From CAIMWS01 sp964409245 (GTDB lineage Bacteria > Verrucomicrobiota > Verrucomicrobiia > Limisphaerales > UBA1319), in NCBI GenBank assembly GCA_964409245.1, contig CAYPCQ010000030.1, forward strand, positions 1 through 64,000: 64,000 nucleotides of DNA, written 5' to 3'. Each line of letters opens with the position of its first letter. The first letter of the stretch is position 1. The notes beneath the pieces were generated by a model that had not been told where the DNA came from, ran no database searches, and saw only the letters and a program-made list of their open reading frames with translations. Made by a program: the position numbers and the translations under genes. Of this stretch, positions 49,905 to 59,209 are shown in pieces.

Positions 49905-52547
49905 TTATTCCTTGGTGGTGGCAGGTTCGCCGCCCGCAACCAGGAACAGGGAATGGACGGGCGGAAGTTTCACACGCGCACGGGTGACGGGCCCCTCCTG
50001 GCCGGCGACCTGCTCATACTCGACCGGCCCCCGCTGGCCGTCATGCGGATTCCAAAGCTCGGGCGCCAGCTTCCCGCGCAAGGCCACCCAGGTATCCACC
50101 TCCGCATCGGAGGAATTGGCAAAGAAATAAATCGAGCGTCCATCCTTCACCTTGTGGATGTATGAAAAGTTGCCGCCGTTGACCTTTAGATCCTCCTGGC
50201 CGATCACCACATCGCCATCAGGCAACGCCTCATTGAGGACCGATTTCAACTCCGCCACTTGAGGCGAAGGAAGGAACCAGGCCCGGCCGCCGCGGGCGTT
50301 GCGGTGGCAGGGCGAGGCCCCGCGCTGCAAGAGGCTGCGCCCGCCGGCCCCGAGCAGCGTCCATTCCGAGATGGATGCGCTGTCGGAGACGACCGCCTCC
50401 AGGAGCAAGCGAATCCTCATGGTGGACACGGGGGTGAAGGTGATTTCCTTCCGCACGCCGAGCCGTTCACCCTGGGCCTGATCCACCCAGGCCGCGCCAT
50501 CCCAGGTTTGGATGCGATAGCCGCGCACGCGGTCGAAGGCTTCGTTCACCAACGCGCCGGTGATGGTCTGCCTGCTGCCGAAATCCGCCTCCAGCCACTG
50601 GGCGCCTTTATTGCCATCAGCAGCATTCCAGCGGGTATCGGTGCTGCCGTCCATGCTCAGGGCCGGGTCGTGGTCACCACCGGCCCAAGTGGAAGATGCA
50701 CTGACACGCGGACCATCGTCGTGGCGCGCCATTTCGGGGCCGAAAATCGCCGCCACCAATTGGCGGACCTCGGCATCCGCGCCGGCTTCGGCCGCGCAAT
50801 CCGGGAGCCGGGTGGTGGCGATGACGGTGCCGCCCTGGTCATAGAATTGCTTGAGGCGGCGGAGAGTGGCGACATTGATGCACCGCGACCCGGGGATGAT
50901 GAAGGCGCGCCAGCGTTCGTGGTTCACCTGGTTGTTCAGGGTGATCGTGGCGCCATCGACCGCGCAACGTTCCTCAAGAACTTCCGGATGCACGAAGGTG
51001 AAGTCGCGCCGCACCCCCAAAGCCAAGGCTTCACCCACCTGCATGTAATCGGCCTCGGGGATGGCGACGCAGCCCTGATAGGGATCGCCGGGGCCAAACC
51101 AGGAACCCGCCTGGAGGGTGGCTATGGGATAGAGCACGCCGAGGTCGGCGACATGGCGGCCTCCTTGCAGGAGGCGTTGAAGGCGTCCGATATATTGGTT
51201 GTAGGCCGGCAGCTCCGGGCCATATTTCGCGGCGCCGGGCGAGAGATCAGGCTTGAAGATGATGGCCGCCGGATCGTACCACACGGCGTGCGGCACCATG
51301 GTGTTGATGCCCTTGGCAAACTGGTCCATAGCCTCCTTATACAGGTTGGGCAGCGGCAGATCGATGCCGCCATAACATTCCGTCATCACCTGTGGGCGGT
51401 CGTAATTGAAGCCTGCCGAACTGACCACCTTGTAGGCGCGCGAGGCCCGGCCATAGGCGAAGACCTGGTCGATGCCGGGCAGGCTCTGGTATTTGAAGGA
51501 TTTGATCAGGTCGCCAACGGTGCCGATCACCGGGTTTGCCACTTCCTCCTGGTCGGCATGCCCGGTGAGGCCCAGGTGATGCGCGGCGCACCAGTCACTG
51601 ATGGTTTTGACGAAGCCGCTGGCATACAGCTCGGCCCGCATGCCGAACAGGGCGTTGCGCGCCACAGCGGTGTCGGGGCCAATGTCGAACCACAGCGCCG
51701 GATAGAGGGTGACTGGATCCGTCTTGAAGCGCGCGCGGAAATAATCGTTGAAGCGCTCCGTCCAGGCCCTGCCGCCCTTGACATGGTAGAAGGCCGGCTC
51801 GTCGTAGAAGGCGCTGTCGATGGTGGCGCCGAACTGCTCCGGCATGGCATCATGATAGGCCTGGTAGGTGAGGGAGATGAAGGCCTCCACTGCCTTGGGC
51901 TCCAGATAGTCCACCAATCCGGCGCCGCCATCCCGCACACAGGTGAAGATCATAACCTTCCACTCGCCGGCCGGCACATTCCAGTGCAAGGCGCCGTCTT
52001 TGATCGCAGCGGTGATATCAAGGCGCTTCCTGGTCGCTGCCTCCATGGCTACTGCACCCATCAGGGCTCCCGCCGGCACGGCCTGGGTGAATTCCTTGGG
52101 CCCGCTCACATCAGCGGCCAGCATGTCCAAACGTTTGCCAAGAGCCTCGGGATGCTTGCTGGCCAACAGGCCGCCGGCCGAACCGCTCGGGAACCAGAAC
52201 TCGTCGTAGAGGCACATCTTCATGCCCAGCTTGCCTGCCTCATCCACCGCCACCTTGTATTGCTTGAGGAACTCCGGGCTCATGAAGGGAAATCCCATGC
52301 CGTTGCAGGGCAGGATGCCCATGCCATAGTAGCCGGCCGTTTTGCAGGCCGCGACCATGCGCTTGGTTTTCTCCGCATCCAGCTTGCCATTCCAGAACCA
52401 CAAAGGCCGGGATTGGAACCGAAAGGGAGGCGCTTCGAACTCGGCCGTCAATGATCCGGCTCCGTCCGCCTCCGCGCACCACCCTGTCCCGAGCGCAACC
52501 CCGAACACCATGGCGGCATAGGCTATTCTCTTTCTAATCGCATTCAT
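49905..52547 (-). CDS. Secreted GH106-like glycosidase with discoidin domain
   Basis: The 880-residue product has a signal peptide (MNAIRKRIAYAAMVFGVALG). The N-terminal 450 residues show the barrel pattern of GH106-like enzymes (SRPLWFWNGKLDAEKTKRMV, YGMGILPCNGMGFPFMSPEF, CLYDEFWFPSG). Acidic candidates for catalysis are in SAFYDEPAFYH and MTECYGG. A GATase-like linker follows, then a discoidin domain (about 610-735: VSASSTWAGGDHDPALSMDG). The C-terminus is beta-rich. AAGGAA about ten bases upstream supports the start. GH106 members remove alpha-L-rhamnose from pectins and similar glycans; assignment to that activity is only by resemblance. Confidence 0.78.
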   Translation of the reverse strand: MNAIRKRIAYAAMVFGVALGTGWCAEADGAGSLTAEFEAPPFRFQSRPLWFWNGKLDAEKTKRMVAACKTAGYYGMGILPCNGMGFPFMSPEFLKQYKVAVDEAGKLGMKMCLYDEFWFPSGSAGGLLASKHPEALGKRLDMLAADVSGPKEFTQAVPAGALMGAVAMEAATRKRLDITAAIKDGALHWNVPAGEWKVMIFTCVRDGGAGLVDYLEPKAVEAFISLTYQAYHDAMPEQFGATIDSAFYDEPAFYHVKGGRAWTERFNDYFRARFKTDPVTLYPALWFDIGPDTAVARNALFGMRAELYASGFVKTISDWCAAHHLGLTGHADQEEVANPVIGTVGDLIKSFKYQSLPGIDQVFAYGRASRAYKVVSSAGFNYDRPQVMTECYGGIDLPLPNLYKEAMDQFAKGINTMVPHAVWYDPAAIIFKPDLSPGAAKYGPELPAYNQYIGRLQRLLQGGRHVADLGVLYPIATLQAGSWFGPGDPYQGCVAIPEADYMQVGEALALGVRRDFTFVHPEVLEERCAVDGATITLNNQVNHERWRAFIIPGSRCINVATLRRLKQFYDQGGTVIATTRLPDCAAEAGADAEVRQLVAAIFGPEMARHDDGPRVSASSTWAGGDHDPALSMDGSTDTRWNAADGNKGAQWLEADFGSRQTITGALVNEAFDRVRGYRIQTWDGAAWVDQAQGERLGVRKEITFTPVSTMRIRLLLEAVVSDSASISEWTLLGAGGRSLLQRGASPCHRNARGGRAWFLPSPQVAELKSVLNEALPDGDVVIGQEDLKVNGGNFSYIHKVKDGRSIYFFANSSDAEVDTWVALRGKLAPELWNPHDGQRGPVEYEQVAGQEGPVTRARVKLPPVHSLFLVAGGEPATTKE

Positions 52548-52570
52548 TGGTCATCATTCCTTATTGTTTA

Positions 52571-52978
52571 TCATTCATGGTTCCGGCACTTTTTCAATCA
52601 CCACGTTGTCGAACAGGTCCATGCCGCTCCCGCCACATCCCGAGTGAAGGCAAGCGTGGGAGCGCCCGCCGTGACAGCGAAAACCGGAGACGCCCAAGAG
52701 CGCCAGGTAACGGTGGTCAGGGAAGTCCGCAAAGCGAGCCCCGGCGAGCCGTCCATGCAGGCCGGCCTGGAAGAGGCTGTTTTGCCATAGCCATTGCGTT
52801 TCATGACCTCGAGACTAACCGAATATTTGCCCTGGTCCAACATGATTGACCGGGCGGTGCTTTTACCCGCGCCACGAATGAAGCCGCTTGGCGTGTGCCA
52901 GCCGGAGCAGGCAGGGCGAAGCTGGGGCCGCCAGCAACCTGATTTCAGTTGGTTGTTTGATCTGTTTTTCGCGCTCAT
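52571..52978 (-). pseudogene. C-terminal fragment of a secreted carbohydrate-active protein, frameshifted
   Basis: On the minus strand a frame reads GKSTARSIMLDQGKYSVSLE, then VMKRNGYGKTAS and SPVFAVTAGAPTLAFTRDV. About base 52630 the reading must shift one base to continue as GGSGMDLFDNVVIEKVPEP and a proper stop. The pattern is that of a beta-sandwich at the end of secreted hydrolases (SPVFxVTAGxHTLxF...GGxGMDLFDNVVIE). The 5' part of the gene, with any enzyme domain, is missing, so this is a remnant. It sits just upstream of the GH106-like gene. Confidence 0.6.
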
Positions 52979-53072
52979 CACGGTTCAGATGTTTCCTTGG
53001 TTGTTCTCCACCGCGGCCTGGCCTGAACGGGCAAGGTCTCAACCGGTCGCGGCCGCGGTTTATGGATCAAAG

Positions 53073-53906
53073 TCATCTTCCAGCTTGCGTGCTGATCGCC
53101 GGCCATTGCTTCAGGAATGCTTCGGCCATGAGTTCGTGGCCAGCCTGGTTCGGATGGATCGGATCCCCGCCGTAGGCCGCTTTCAACTTGGGCAGTATCG
53201 GCGCGCGCAAATCTACGACGTGAACGCCGTTGTGGCCATTGAGCGACAACAACCACTTCGCATATTGTGCCATGACCTGGTCGTAGTAGGCATAAGGAGA
53301 AATATAGCCAAACTTGCGCGGGTCCTGCTCAGCTTGAGCTTCTGCATCCGCATTCGCCTTGGCGAGGAGCTTTGCCGCATCCGGCGCGCTGGCGCCTTTG
53401 GGGAATTCCGGTCCCGGCCGGGCGTAAGGCGGCGACGTGAGCAGAACCAGGCGGGCGCCAGAAGCCTTCACCTTCCTGATGAGGGTCTCAATGCCGGCCT
53501 GATAGGCAGCGAACCTTTTTTCATTGAACGGGTGATAGATGCCATCGTTGATGCCGTAGCAGGCAACAACCCAGTCCGGCTTGGCCTCCGCCAGCTCCTG
53601 GTCCAATCGTGCGAACAGGCAGGGCCGGCGGCCCGGGTGATACTCCTCGCTCAGGCCGGAAACCGTCTCACTGCTCCGCCCCTTGTTGATCACCTTCCAG
53701 GAGTTCGGTGGCGCCTGCCTGGCCAGCCCGGCCTCAATGAGGCGGACATAGCCCCCGGCCGCCGTGATGCTGTCGCCCAGGAAAAGCACGGTCCTGGTGT
53801 TGATCTTCTCCGCTTTTGGCTCTTCAGATCGAGCAGACCCGGACCAGCCAAGACTGCTCACAATCCCCAAAACCGTTATTAACTTGAGTATAATCGACTT
53901 TTTCAT
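53073..53906 (-). CDS. Secreted SGNH/GDSL hydrolase (esterase-like)
   Basis: The 277-residue product starts at ATG 53906 before a signal peptide (MKKSIILKLITVLGIVSSLG); a longer frame from 53951 adds non-signal residues. Block I Ser is in LFLGDSITAAGG, block III Asn is in CYGINDGIYHP, and the Asp-His pair is in GGDPIHPNQAGHE. These enzymes remove acetyl or other acyl groups, often from polysaccharides. Its neighbours are a GH106-like glycosidase and an SGNH-GH29 fusion, which favours a carbohydrate-deacetylating role. No strong ribosome-binding site is present. Confidence 0.9.
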   Translation of the reverse strand: MKKSIILKLITVLGIVSSLGWSGSARSEEPKAEKINTRTVLFLGDSITAAGGYVRLIEAGLARQAPPNSWKVINKGRSSETVSGLSEEYHPGRRPCLFARLDQELAEAKPDWVVACYGINDGIYHPFNEKRFAAYQAGIETLIRKVKASGARLVLLTSPPYARPGPEFPKGASAPDAAKLLAKANADAEAQAEQDPRKFGYISPYAYYDQVMAQYAKWLLSLNGHNGVHVVDLRAPILPKLKAAYGGDPIHPNQAGHELMAEAFLKQWPAISTQAGR

Positions 53907-54471
53907 ATTGTCATAGTTTCCAATGGTTCCTTTTCCAAGCAGATTGACCACGTCCTTGGCCTATGCGCGATGCGTCCCTCGTCGATGGCTGGGCTGCGTT
54001 CCCACCAATCGATGGCATCACGATCCGCCGGTCCCTTCCGGACCAGGGGCCCATAGACCGGTCCGGCATGGTGCGGAGCCATGGCCCACCCGGTCGGGAA
54101 TTCCACGGACCCCGCCGCCTCGCGGGGACTGTTGGGCTGGTCTTCCACAGGCGCCAACGGAAGCAAGGCATCCACCCGGACCCGGAGCTTGACCGCATGG
54201 CTGCCGGGGGGGCTTCCCGCCCGGCACGATGGAGTTGCTGGCCAGGCCCAATTCCTGGCGGAACCTCCTGGCCCAGGCCGCCGGGGTGCAGGTCCGCCGC
54301 CAGCGGCCGGGCTTGGTCTGCATCCGGGTGGCATGGCCTGTGCCCCGGCAGTTCCCGGAATCCGGGCTGCCGCCGGCAAAAGCCCCGCGAGCAGAATTAC
54401 GCCATCAATCCTTTGGCCAACCTGATGCATGCTGGTGTCCTCCGTTATTTCCCATCGGCGGATGGTGCGTT
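53907..54471. other. Gene-free stretch, probably decayed coding sequence
   Basis: Minus-strand frames overlap here in two phases. One begins at ATG 54430 with a signal-like start (RIDGVILLAGLLPAAA), then turns into Pro/Gly/Arg-rich sequence. No motif survives. The signal-like start suggests that a secreted-protein gene once stood here, matching its neighbours, but this is weak. Confidence 0.35.
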
Positions 54472-57282
54472 CTATTTCGGCTGTGGACCAGCGTCAGGAG
54501 TCATGACCACCGATTTAAGTCCGATGACTTTCCAAACCGATCCAGGATTGGGTTTAACCGCCAGGGTGCAGGAACCTGGTTCGGCAAACTTCAGCTGGCC
54601 AAGATGATGGGTGGTGTAGGTGGCCCAGGAACCGGTCGCCCTGGATTTGCCAATGAGCTTTTGATCACCGGCTTCGAGGAGATATTCGCTTCCTTCCGCG
54701 CCGGAGGCGCAGGAGTAAACCACTTCCACGCCATAGGTTCCGGGCCGCAGCAGCTGGAATGGCCAGGAGACAAAATCCTTTGCGTTGGCCCAATGGCCGA
54801 TTTGGTCTTTCTCCCCATCCTGCTCGTAGCGAGGCGAGCCGCCGTGAATCTCGGCGTCCCGGGCTTCCAGCACGATCCGGCCGAGGGCATCGGGCCTGGC
54901 CACCGTGGCGGCCAATGGCACGGGACGCAATCCGCTGCCGTTGATTTTCAGGGCGAAGGCGTGCCGGCCCGGCCCCTGGGCGGGCAACACGGCTTCCAGG
55001 CCCGCCTCGGTTTGGGTCCATTGGAGCTCACCTGGGTGGCCGAGCAGGCTGACTTTGGTGATCGTTCCTGCCCCCGAGGCGAGGGATCGCACCCGCGCCC
55101 GGCCATCGGCCGGCCAGCCCAGCACCAAGGCGTACAGGCTGCCGCCCCGGGTGGTAAACCGGATATCCCGGGAATCGTAACGCCGCCCGTCTTCATTGAA
55201 GTGGCCATCGCCCTGGGGCCGGCCTTCCCCGAACACCTGCCACGGCCGGGTGCCGTAAATTGCCTCCCCGTTCACGGCCATCCAGGCGCCCAGATCGGCG
55301 AGCACCTGCTCCTCCCCGGCATCGAGCGTGCCATCGTGCTTCAGCGGGATATTGAGCAGGAGATTGCCGTTCTTGCTGACGATATCGGCAAGCATGCAGA
55401 TGACCTGGGAGGCCGGTTTGTATTGAAGACCGGTTTTGTAGAACCAGTCGCCGATGCAGGTGTCGGTCTGCCACGGTTCGGCCTTGATGCCGCCGAGGAT
55501 CCCCCGCTCGACATCCTGAACCCCGATCCCATCCACGTATTCACCGTGGTCGGTGCGGGGCGCCATGTCTTTGAGGTTGTAAACGGCTTCCAACTTGCCC
55601 CCGTGCCAGGCCTGGCTGGCATTGTAGAAATGGGCGAAGAGGCTGCGCCCCACCTCCCCGAAAGGCACCGCGCCATCAGAATACATCAAATCGGGGTGAT
55701 AGGTGTCGATCAGATCCCGGATGCGCCAGAACCACTGGCGAGGCCACCACTCGGGGGGATTGGCCGGGTAAGTGTAGGATGTATCGGGATGCGGCGGGAA
55801 GTAGAGATCCTCGTATTGGGGATCGTTTCCATCATAGGGCACTCCAGCCAGAGATCCCTTTTTGTCCCGGCCCTTATTGGTATTGAACCAACTATAGCTG
55901 CGTGCCACATGCTCGGTGACTCCGAAGCGGAGCCCATGCTGGCGCGCCGCCTTGGCCCAAAGACCAACGATATCCAGCTTGGGTCCCACGTTGACGGAAT
56001 TCCAACGATGATACTTGGAGTTCCAGTTGTCATAGTTGTCGTGGTGGTTGGCGAGAACAACAAAATACTTCGCCCCGGCTTGCTTATAAAGCTTCATGAG
56101 CCGGTCAGGATCGAATTGGCCCAGCTTCCACCGGGCGGCCAGATCCTTATAGCCAAACTGGGACGGATGCCCGAAATGCTGGAGATGGAACTGGTATTGC
56201 TGCATCCCCTCGAGATACATGTGGCGCGCATACCAATCACCCGCCTCGGGCAGGGACTGCGGCGTCAGGATGCCCCAAATGCCCAGCTTGGCGTCGCGAA
56301 ACCACTCGGGGCAGCGATATTGCTTGAGCGACTCCCACGTGGGCTTGAAGGGGCCATCCGCGATCTCAATCCTGCCAGGCACCGGTTGGGCAGCGGCGGG
56401 ATTGGGCCGCGCATCCATGATCGGCTCGTCACCCATGAGGGAGGCGAGGAGCGGCTCCATGGCTTGCGCCCGGGCCTCGGCGCCCGCCGCATTGGGGTGG
56501 ATCATATCCGGCATCAGGCCGGTGTTGATGGAGCCATCCGGGCGCCGGAAGACCCGGCCCACATCGAGCCAGAACACTTGTTTGCCATCAGCCAATCCGG
56601 CGGTCAGTTCGCCGGCCCGGCGGTTGGCGGCGATGCCGGTTGCGGAACGATTGTATTTGCGGGAATAGGCGGTGCGGTCATGGGGGCCGCCGCAGGGGAG
56701 AATGCTCAAGATGATGATTTTGGTGGTGGGGTGGCGTTGTTGGATGAGGTCCACGATGGCTTTGGTGCCCGCAAACACCTGTTCGCCGGTGTGGACGCTG
56801 GGGTAATGCTGGTCGTCGGTGTTGTTGGTGCCGATCAGCAGGGTGATAACTTTGGGCGATTTTTTGAAATCCAGCTCCCCGTTCTGGAGGTTCCACAAAA
56901 TGTTTTCCGTGCGGTAGCCGGAGTATCCCAGGTTAAGGGCACGGCGCGGGGCATAGTGTTTGTCCCACACGGCCTTGAGCGGCTTCCATTCCCCTTCGCC
57001 GCCGTCACCCACCGCTTCCGTGATGGAATCCCCGATCATCACCAGATCGAAGTCTCCCGCTTTGATTGCCGCCACTTTTCCATCGTGCCGGCCGCCAGGC
57101 GAGGGCTTTGGGAAATCCGCGTCCCCGGGTTTGGGACTGGCCACCACCGGCCGGCCGGCGATCTGGGTGGCGGGTGTTTCCACCGGCGGCTGTTCAATGG
57201 CCCGCGCGGATTCCGCCGCCAGGGTGGCGCAGGCGAGGCCCAAGGCGAATGCGGACAAGCCCGTCTTGATTGGTTTGTGCAT
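54472..57282 (-). CDS. Secreted SGNH esterase fused to GH29 alpha-L-fucosidase
   Basis: The 936-residue product has a signal peptide (about 1-28). An SGNH hydrolase domain comes first (about 75-280): block I FDLVMIGDSITEAVGD, block III LLIGTNNTDD, and catalytic Asp-His in PDMIHPNAAGAE. A GH29 domain follows (about 320-720): FRDAKLGIWGILTPQSLPEA, VVLANHHDNYDNWNS, nucleophile Asp in PDLMYSDGAVPFGE, and SKNGNLLLNIPL. The last 200 residues are beta-rich, ending in a carbohydrate-binding-like domain (GTYGVEVVYSCASG, CTLAVKPNPGS). One chain thus pairs a likely deacetylase with a fucosidase, suited to acetylated fucose-containing glycans such as fucoidan. The substrate is inference. The next gene downstream encodes a free SGNH hydrolase. 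Confidence 0.9.
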   Translation of the reverse strand: MHKPIKTGLSAFALGLACATLAAESARAIEQPPVETPATQIAGRPVVASPKPGDADFPKPSPGGRHDGKVAAIKAGDFDLVMIGDSITEAVGDGGEGEWKPLKAVWDKHYAPRRALNLGYSGYRTENILWNLQNGELDFKKSPKVITLLIGTNNTDDQHYPSVHTGEQVFAGTKAIVDLIQQRHPTTKIIILSILPCGGPHDRTAYSRKYNRSATGIAANRRAGELTAGLADGKQVFWLDVGRVFRRPDGSINTGLMPDMIHPNAAGAEARAQAMEPLLASLMGDEPIMDARPNPAAAQPVPGRIEIADGPFKPTWESLKQYRCPEWFRDAKLGIWGILTPQSLPEAGDWYARHMYLEGMQQYQFHLQHFGHPSQFGYKDLAARWKLGQFDPDRLMKLYKQAGAKYFVVLANHHDNYDNWNSKYHRWNSVNVGPKLDIVGLWAKAARQHGLRFGVTEHVARSYSWFNTNKGRDKKGSLAGVPYDGNDPQYEDLYFPPHPDTSYTYPANPPEWWPRQWFWRIRDLIDTYHPDLMYSDGAVPFGEVGRSLFAHFYNASQAWHGGKLEAVYNLKDMAPRTDHGEYVDGIGVQDVERGILGGIKAEPWQTDTCIGDWFYKTGLQYKPASQVICMLADIVSKNGNLLLNIPLKHDGTLDAGEEQVLADLGAWMAVNGEAIYGTRPWQVFGEGRPQGDGHFNEDGRRYDSRDIRFTTRGGSLYALVLGWPADGRARVRSLASGAGTITKVSLLGHPGELQWTQTEAGLEAVLPAQGPGRHAFALKINGSGLRPVPLAATVARPDALGRIVLEARDAEIHGGSPRYEQDGEKDQIGHWANAKDFVSWPFQLLRPGTYGVEVVYSCASGAEGSEYLLEAGDQKLIGKSRATGSWATYTTHHLGQLKFAEPGSCTLAVKPNPGSVWKVIGLKSVVMTPDAGPQPK

Positions 57283-57366
57283 GATCAGATGAGTCTCCTA
57301 AAGGGTTTTTGTAAAGTGACCGGACCGGGCCATCCCGAGGGCAAAATTCCGGCATTGGTGCGAGCC

Positions 57367-57612
57367 AGCCGTTTTTCCGAGGGCAGGGCCGCGAAGCAAA
57401 GATCCTGAAGTTCCCCGGCCACCGGCTCGAAGCCGGCCTCCGTTGATGATCGCCATCTGCGAACACAAATCCGCCACGCCGTCCACGAGGTGGGCCGGGA
57501 GGAACACCACGATGCTCTGGCCAATCTCCGCGATCAAGTTGTTGAACCGGTTGCGCTCCTCCAGGCCCAGCCCTGCGGTGGCTTCGTCCACCATGATCAA
57601 CTGCGGATTGCC
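57367..57612 (-). pseudogene. Decayed partial copy of the ABC ATPase gene
   Basis: Read on the minus strand this is a close copy of two parts of the ATPase gene at 48845-49729. The first part (57612-57441) matches NPQLI...Walker B through SQMAIINGG. The second (57440-57367) matches EAGFEPVAGELQDL and the C-terminus. About 178 bases of the parent, corresponding to 48933-49110, are missing at the junction, where a short CCG is shared by both ends. Walker B has lost its Pro and the D-loop its Asp (VDEATAGLGL), and no Walker A copy is present. It cannot make a working ATPase. Confidence 0.85.
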
Positions 57613-57794
57613 CGCCGCCGGGCAACGGGAACCATCAAGCCGCCAGCGAAACGAGCAGGCCGTTGACACAAGAACGCGTTTGAGATGGCTCGCCCAGCGG
57701 TAAACAATGGGCCGCATGAACGCGGCGCCTGATGCTTTGCATTGAAACTTAGCCGTGGTCACGCAGATCCGCCGTTGGATTTTTTATCCGGCGG

Positions 57795-58964
57795 CTATGA
57801 GTAGAATCCAGTCTCGTAGGCGGTGTCGAACATGGCCACAACGTTTTCAGGCGGCACTTCGCCCTGGATGTTGTGGACATTGTTGAAAATATAACCGCCG
57901 CCCGGCATGAAAACCTGGACATTCTGGCGCACCTGGGCGGCCACTTCCGCCGGCGTGCATTGCGAAAGCACATGCTGCGTGTCGCACGATCCGCCCCAGA
58001 AAGCCAGATCGCGGCCGAAACGGCTCTTCAGCGTGGCCGGATCCATGTTGCGGGCGCTGACCTGGACGGGGTTCAGGATGTGGATGCCGTTGTCCATCAA
58101 GTCGGGGATGACATCCATGCAGGAGCCGCAGGTGTGGTACCAGATGCGGGCCTTGGTCCGCGAGCGGATGTATTGCACCAGGCGTTTGTGGCGCGGCTTG
58201 ACCAGTCGGCGGTATAATTCGGGATTGAACAGCGGCCCGTTCTGGCCGGCCAGGTCATCCCCGATCATGATCACATCCACCACATCGCCCACCTCGTCGA
58301 GGAACACCCGGAACCAGTCGAGCCAGAATTTCAAGGTCTGCTCCAGCATGGCCTCGCAGAATTCCGGCTGGGTCATCAGGTCGCAGAACCATTGCTCCAG
58401 GCCACGGAGGTACCAGCAAATTTCATAGACCACCCCGGATATGCCGCTGACGACGGCGTAGGGCGTTTCCTGCTTGAGCCGCAAGGCGCGTTCGCGCAGG
58501 CCGGCAAAACGTGTGGGATCGCCCCCCGTGGGCCAGGGATAGTCCGGGAGATCGGCGAGCCGGGCGCTGGCGAGCGGGTGCAGGGTGATGTCCATGTAAT
58601 TGGGGATGTCGTCGGGCATGGACCACCGGATGCCGAATTCATCGGTCAAGTCATGCCACAGGCGGCCCGCGCGTTCGCATTGGACAATGCCGCCTTTCCA
58701 GCTGGCCGCCGCGCCGGCGGCGACATAGCGCGTGTCCACATGGAAACGCTCCAGGACTTGCTCGCACGGTTTGGCCAGCTGCTGCACGGCGTCCATGATG
58801 CGCACCTCGTCCGGGATGCCCAGGTGGGCGGTCAGCTTGCGGTAGGCATTCTTGTGGATGCCGGTCTGATTGCCGCCCAGATCGATCGGCACCCGGTCCG
58901 GCACTTCATGATTCAGGGTTTTGAGCACGCGCTCCCGCGAGGTCATCGTTTCTCGTTTGGACAT
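57795..58964 (-). CDS. Uroporphyrinogen-decarboxylase-family protein
   Basis: The 389-residue protein starts at ATG 58964 with AAGGAA nine or so bases upstream. It has the URO-D barrel: MTSRERVLKTLNHEVPDRVP at the N-terminus, VVSGISGVVYEICWYLRG in the core, and a candidate zinc site in WYHTCGSCMDVIPDL and GGSCDTQH. It lacks the Arg-rich opening of true HemE, and fits the large group of URO-D-like proteins near methyltransferase or sugar genes in Verrucomicrobiota and Planctomycetes. Related enzymes move methyl groups to corrinoids or thiols. No corrinoid protein or other haem gene is nearby, so a function cannot be named. Confidence 0.88.
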   Translation of the reverse strand: MSKRETMTSRERVLKTLNHEVPDRVPIDLGGNQTGIHKNAYRKLTAHLGIPDEVRIMDAVQQLAKPCEQVLERFHVDTRYVAAGAAASWKGGIVQCERAGRLWHDLTDEFGIRWSMPDDIPNYMDITLHPLASARLADLPDYPWPTGGDPTRFAGLRERALRLKQETPYAVVSGISGVVYEICWYLRGLEQWFCDLMTQPEFCEAMLEQTLKFWLDWFRVFLDEVGDVVDVIMIGDDLAGQNGPLFNPELYRRLVKPRHKRLVQYIRSRTKARIWYHTCGSCMDVIPDLMDNGIHILNPVQVSARNMDPATLKSRFGRDLAFWGGSCDTQHVLSQCTPAEVAAQVRQNVQVFMPGGGYIFNNVHNIQGEVPPENVVAMFDTAYETGFYS

Positions 58965-59209
58965 GTTGGCATTCCTTTCGTAAATCACAATTAATGGATC
59001 AGACGGTCTTCAGGGTGGGCACTGCCCACCGCTGAACTTGGCGGTTTCATTTCATTCCCTTCACTGTGGCGTTCGGGAAACTCTTACAGCAATTTGCCTC
59101 AAAAGCAACCAATTTACGCCCTTTTTACGCCCCGTCCCGGGTAACAGTTACTTTTGGCGCGCCACGTCCCGCCCAAAATGTTCCAACCAGGCCTGTGGGA
59201 GGTGAACCG

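Noticed and set aside
54229..57408. 1,059-codon plus-strand open frame opposite the SGNH-GH29 gene
   Set aside because: It is the antisense shadow of a gene with complete catalytic motifs.
57613..57762. Extension of the ABC ATPase remnant as a 154-codon gene
   Set aside because: The sequence before 57612 does not match the parent gene and supplies only a chance start; no Walker A is present.
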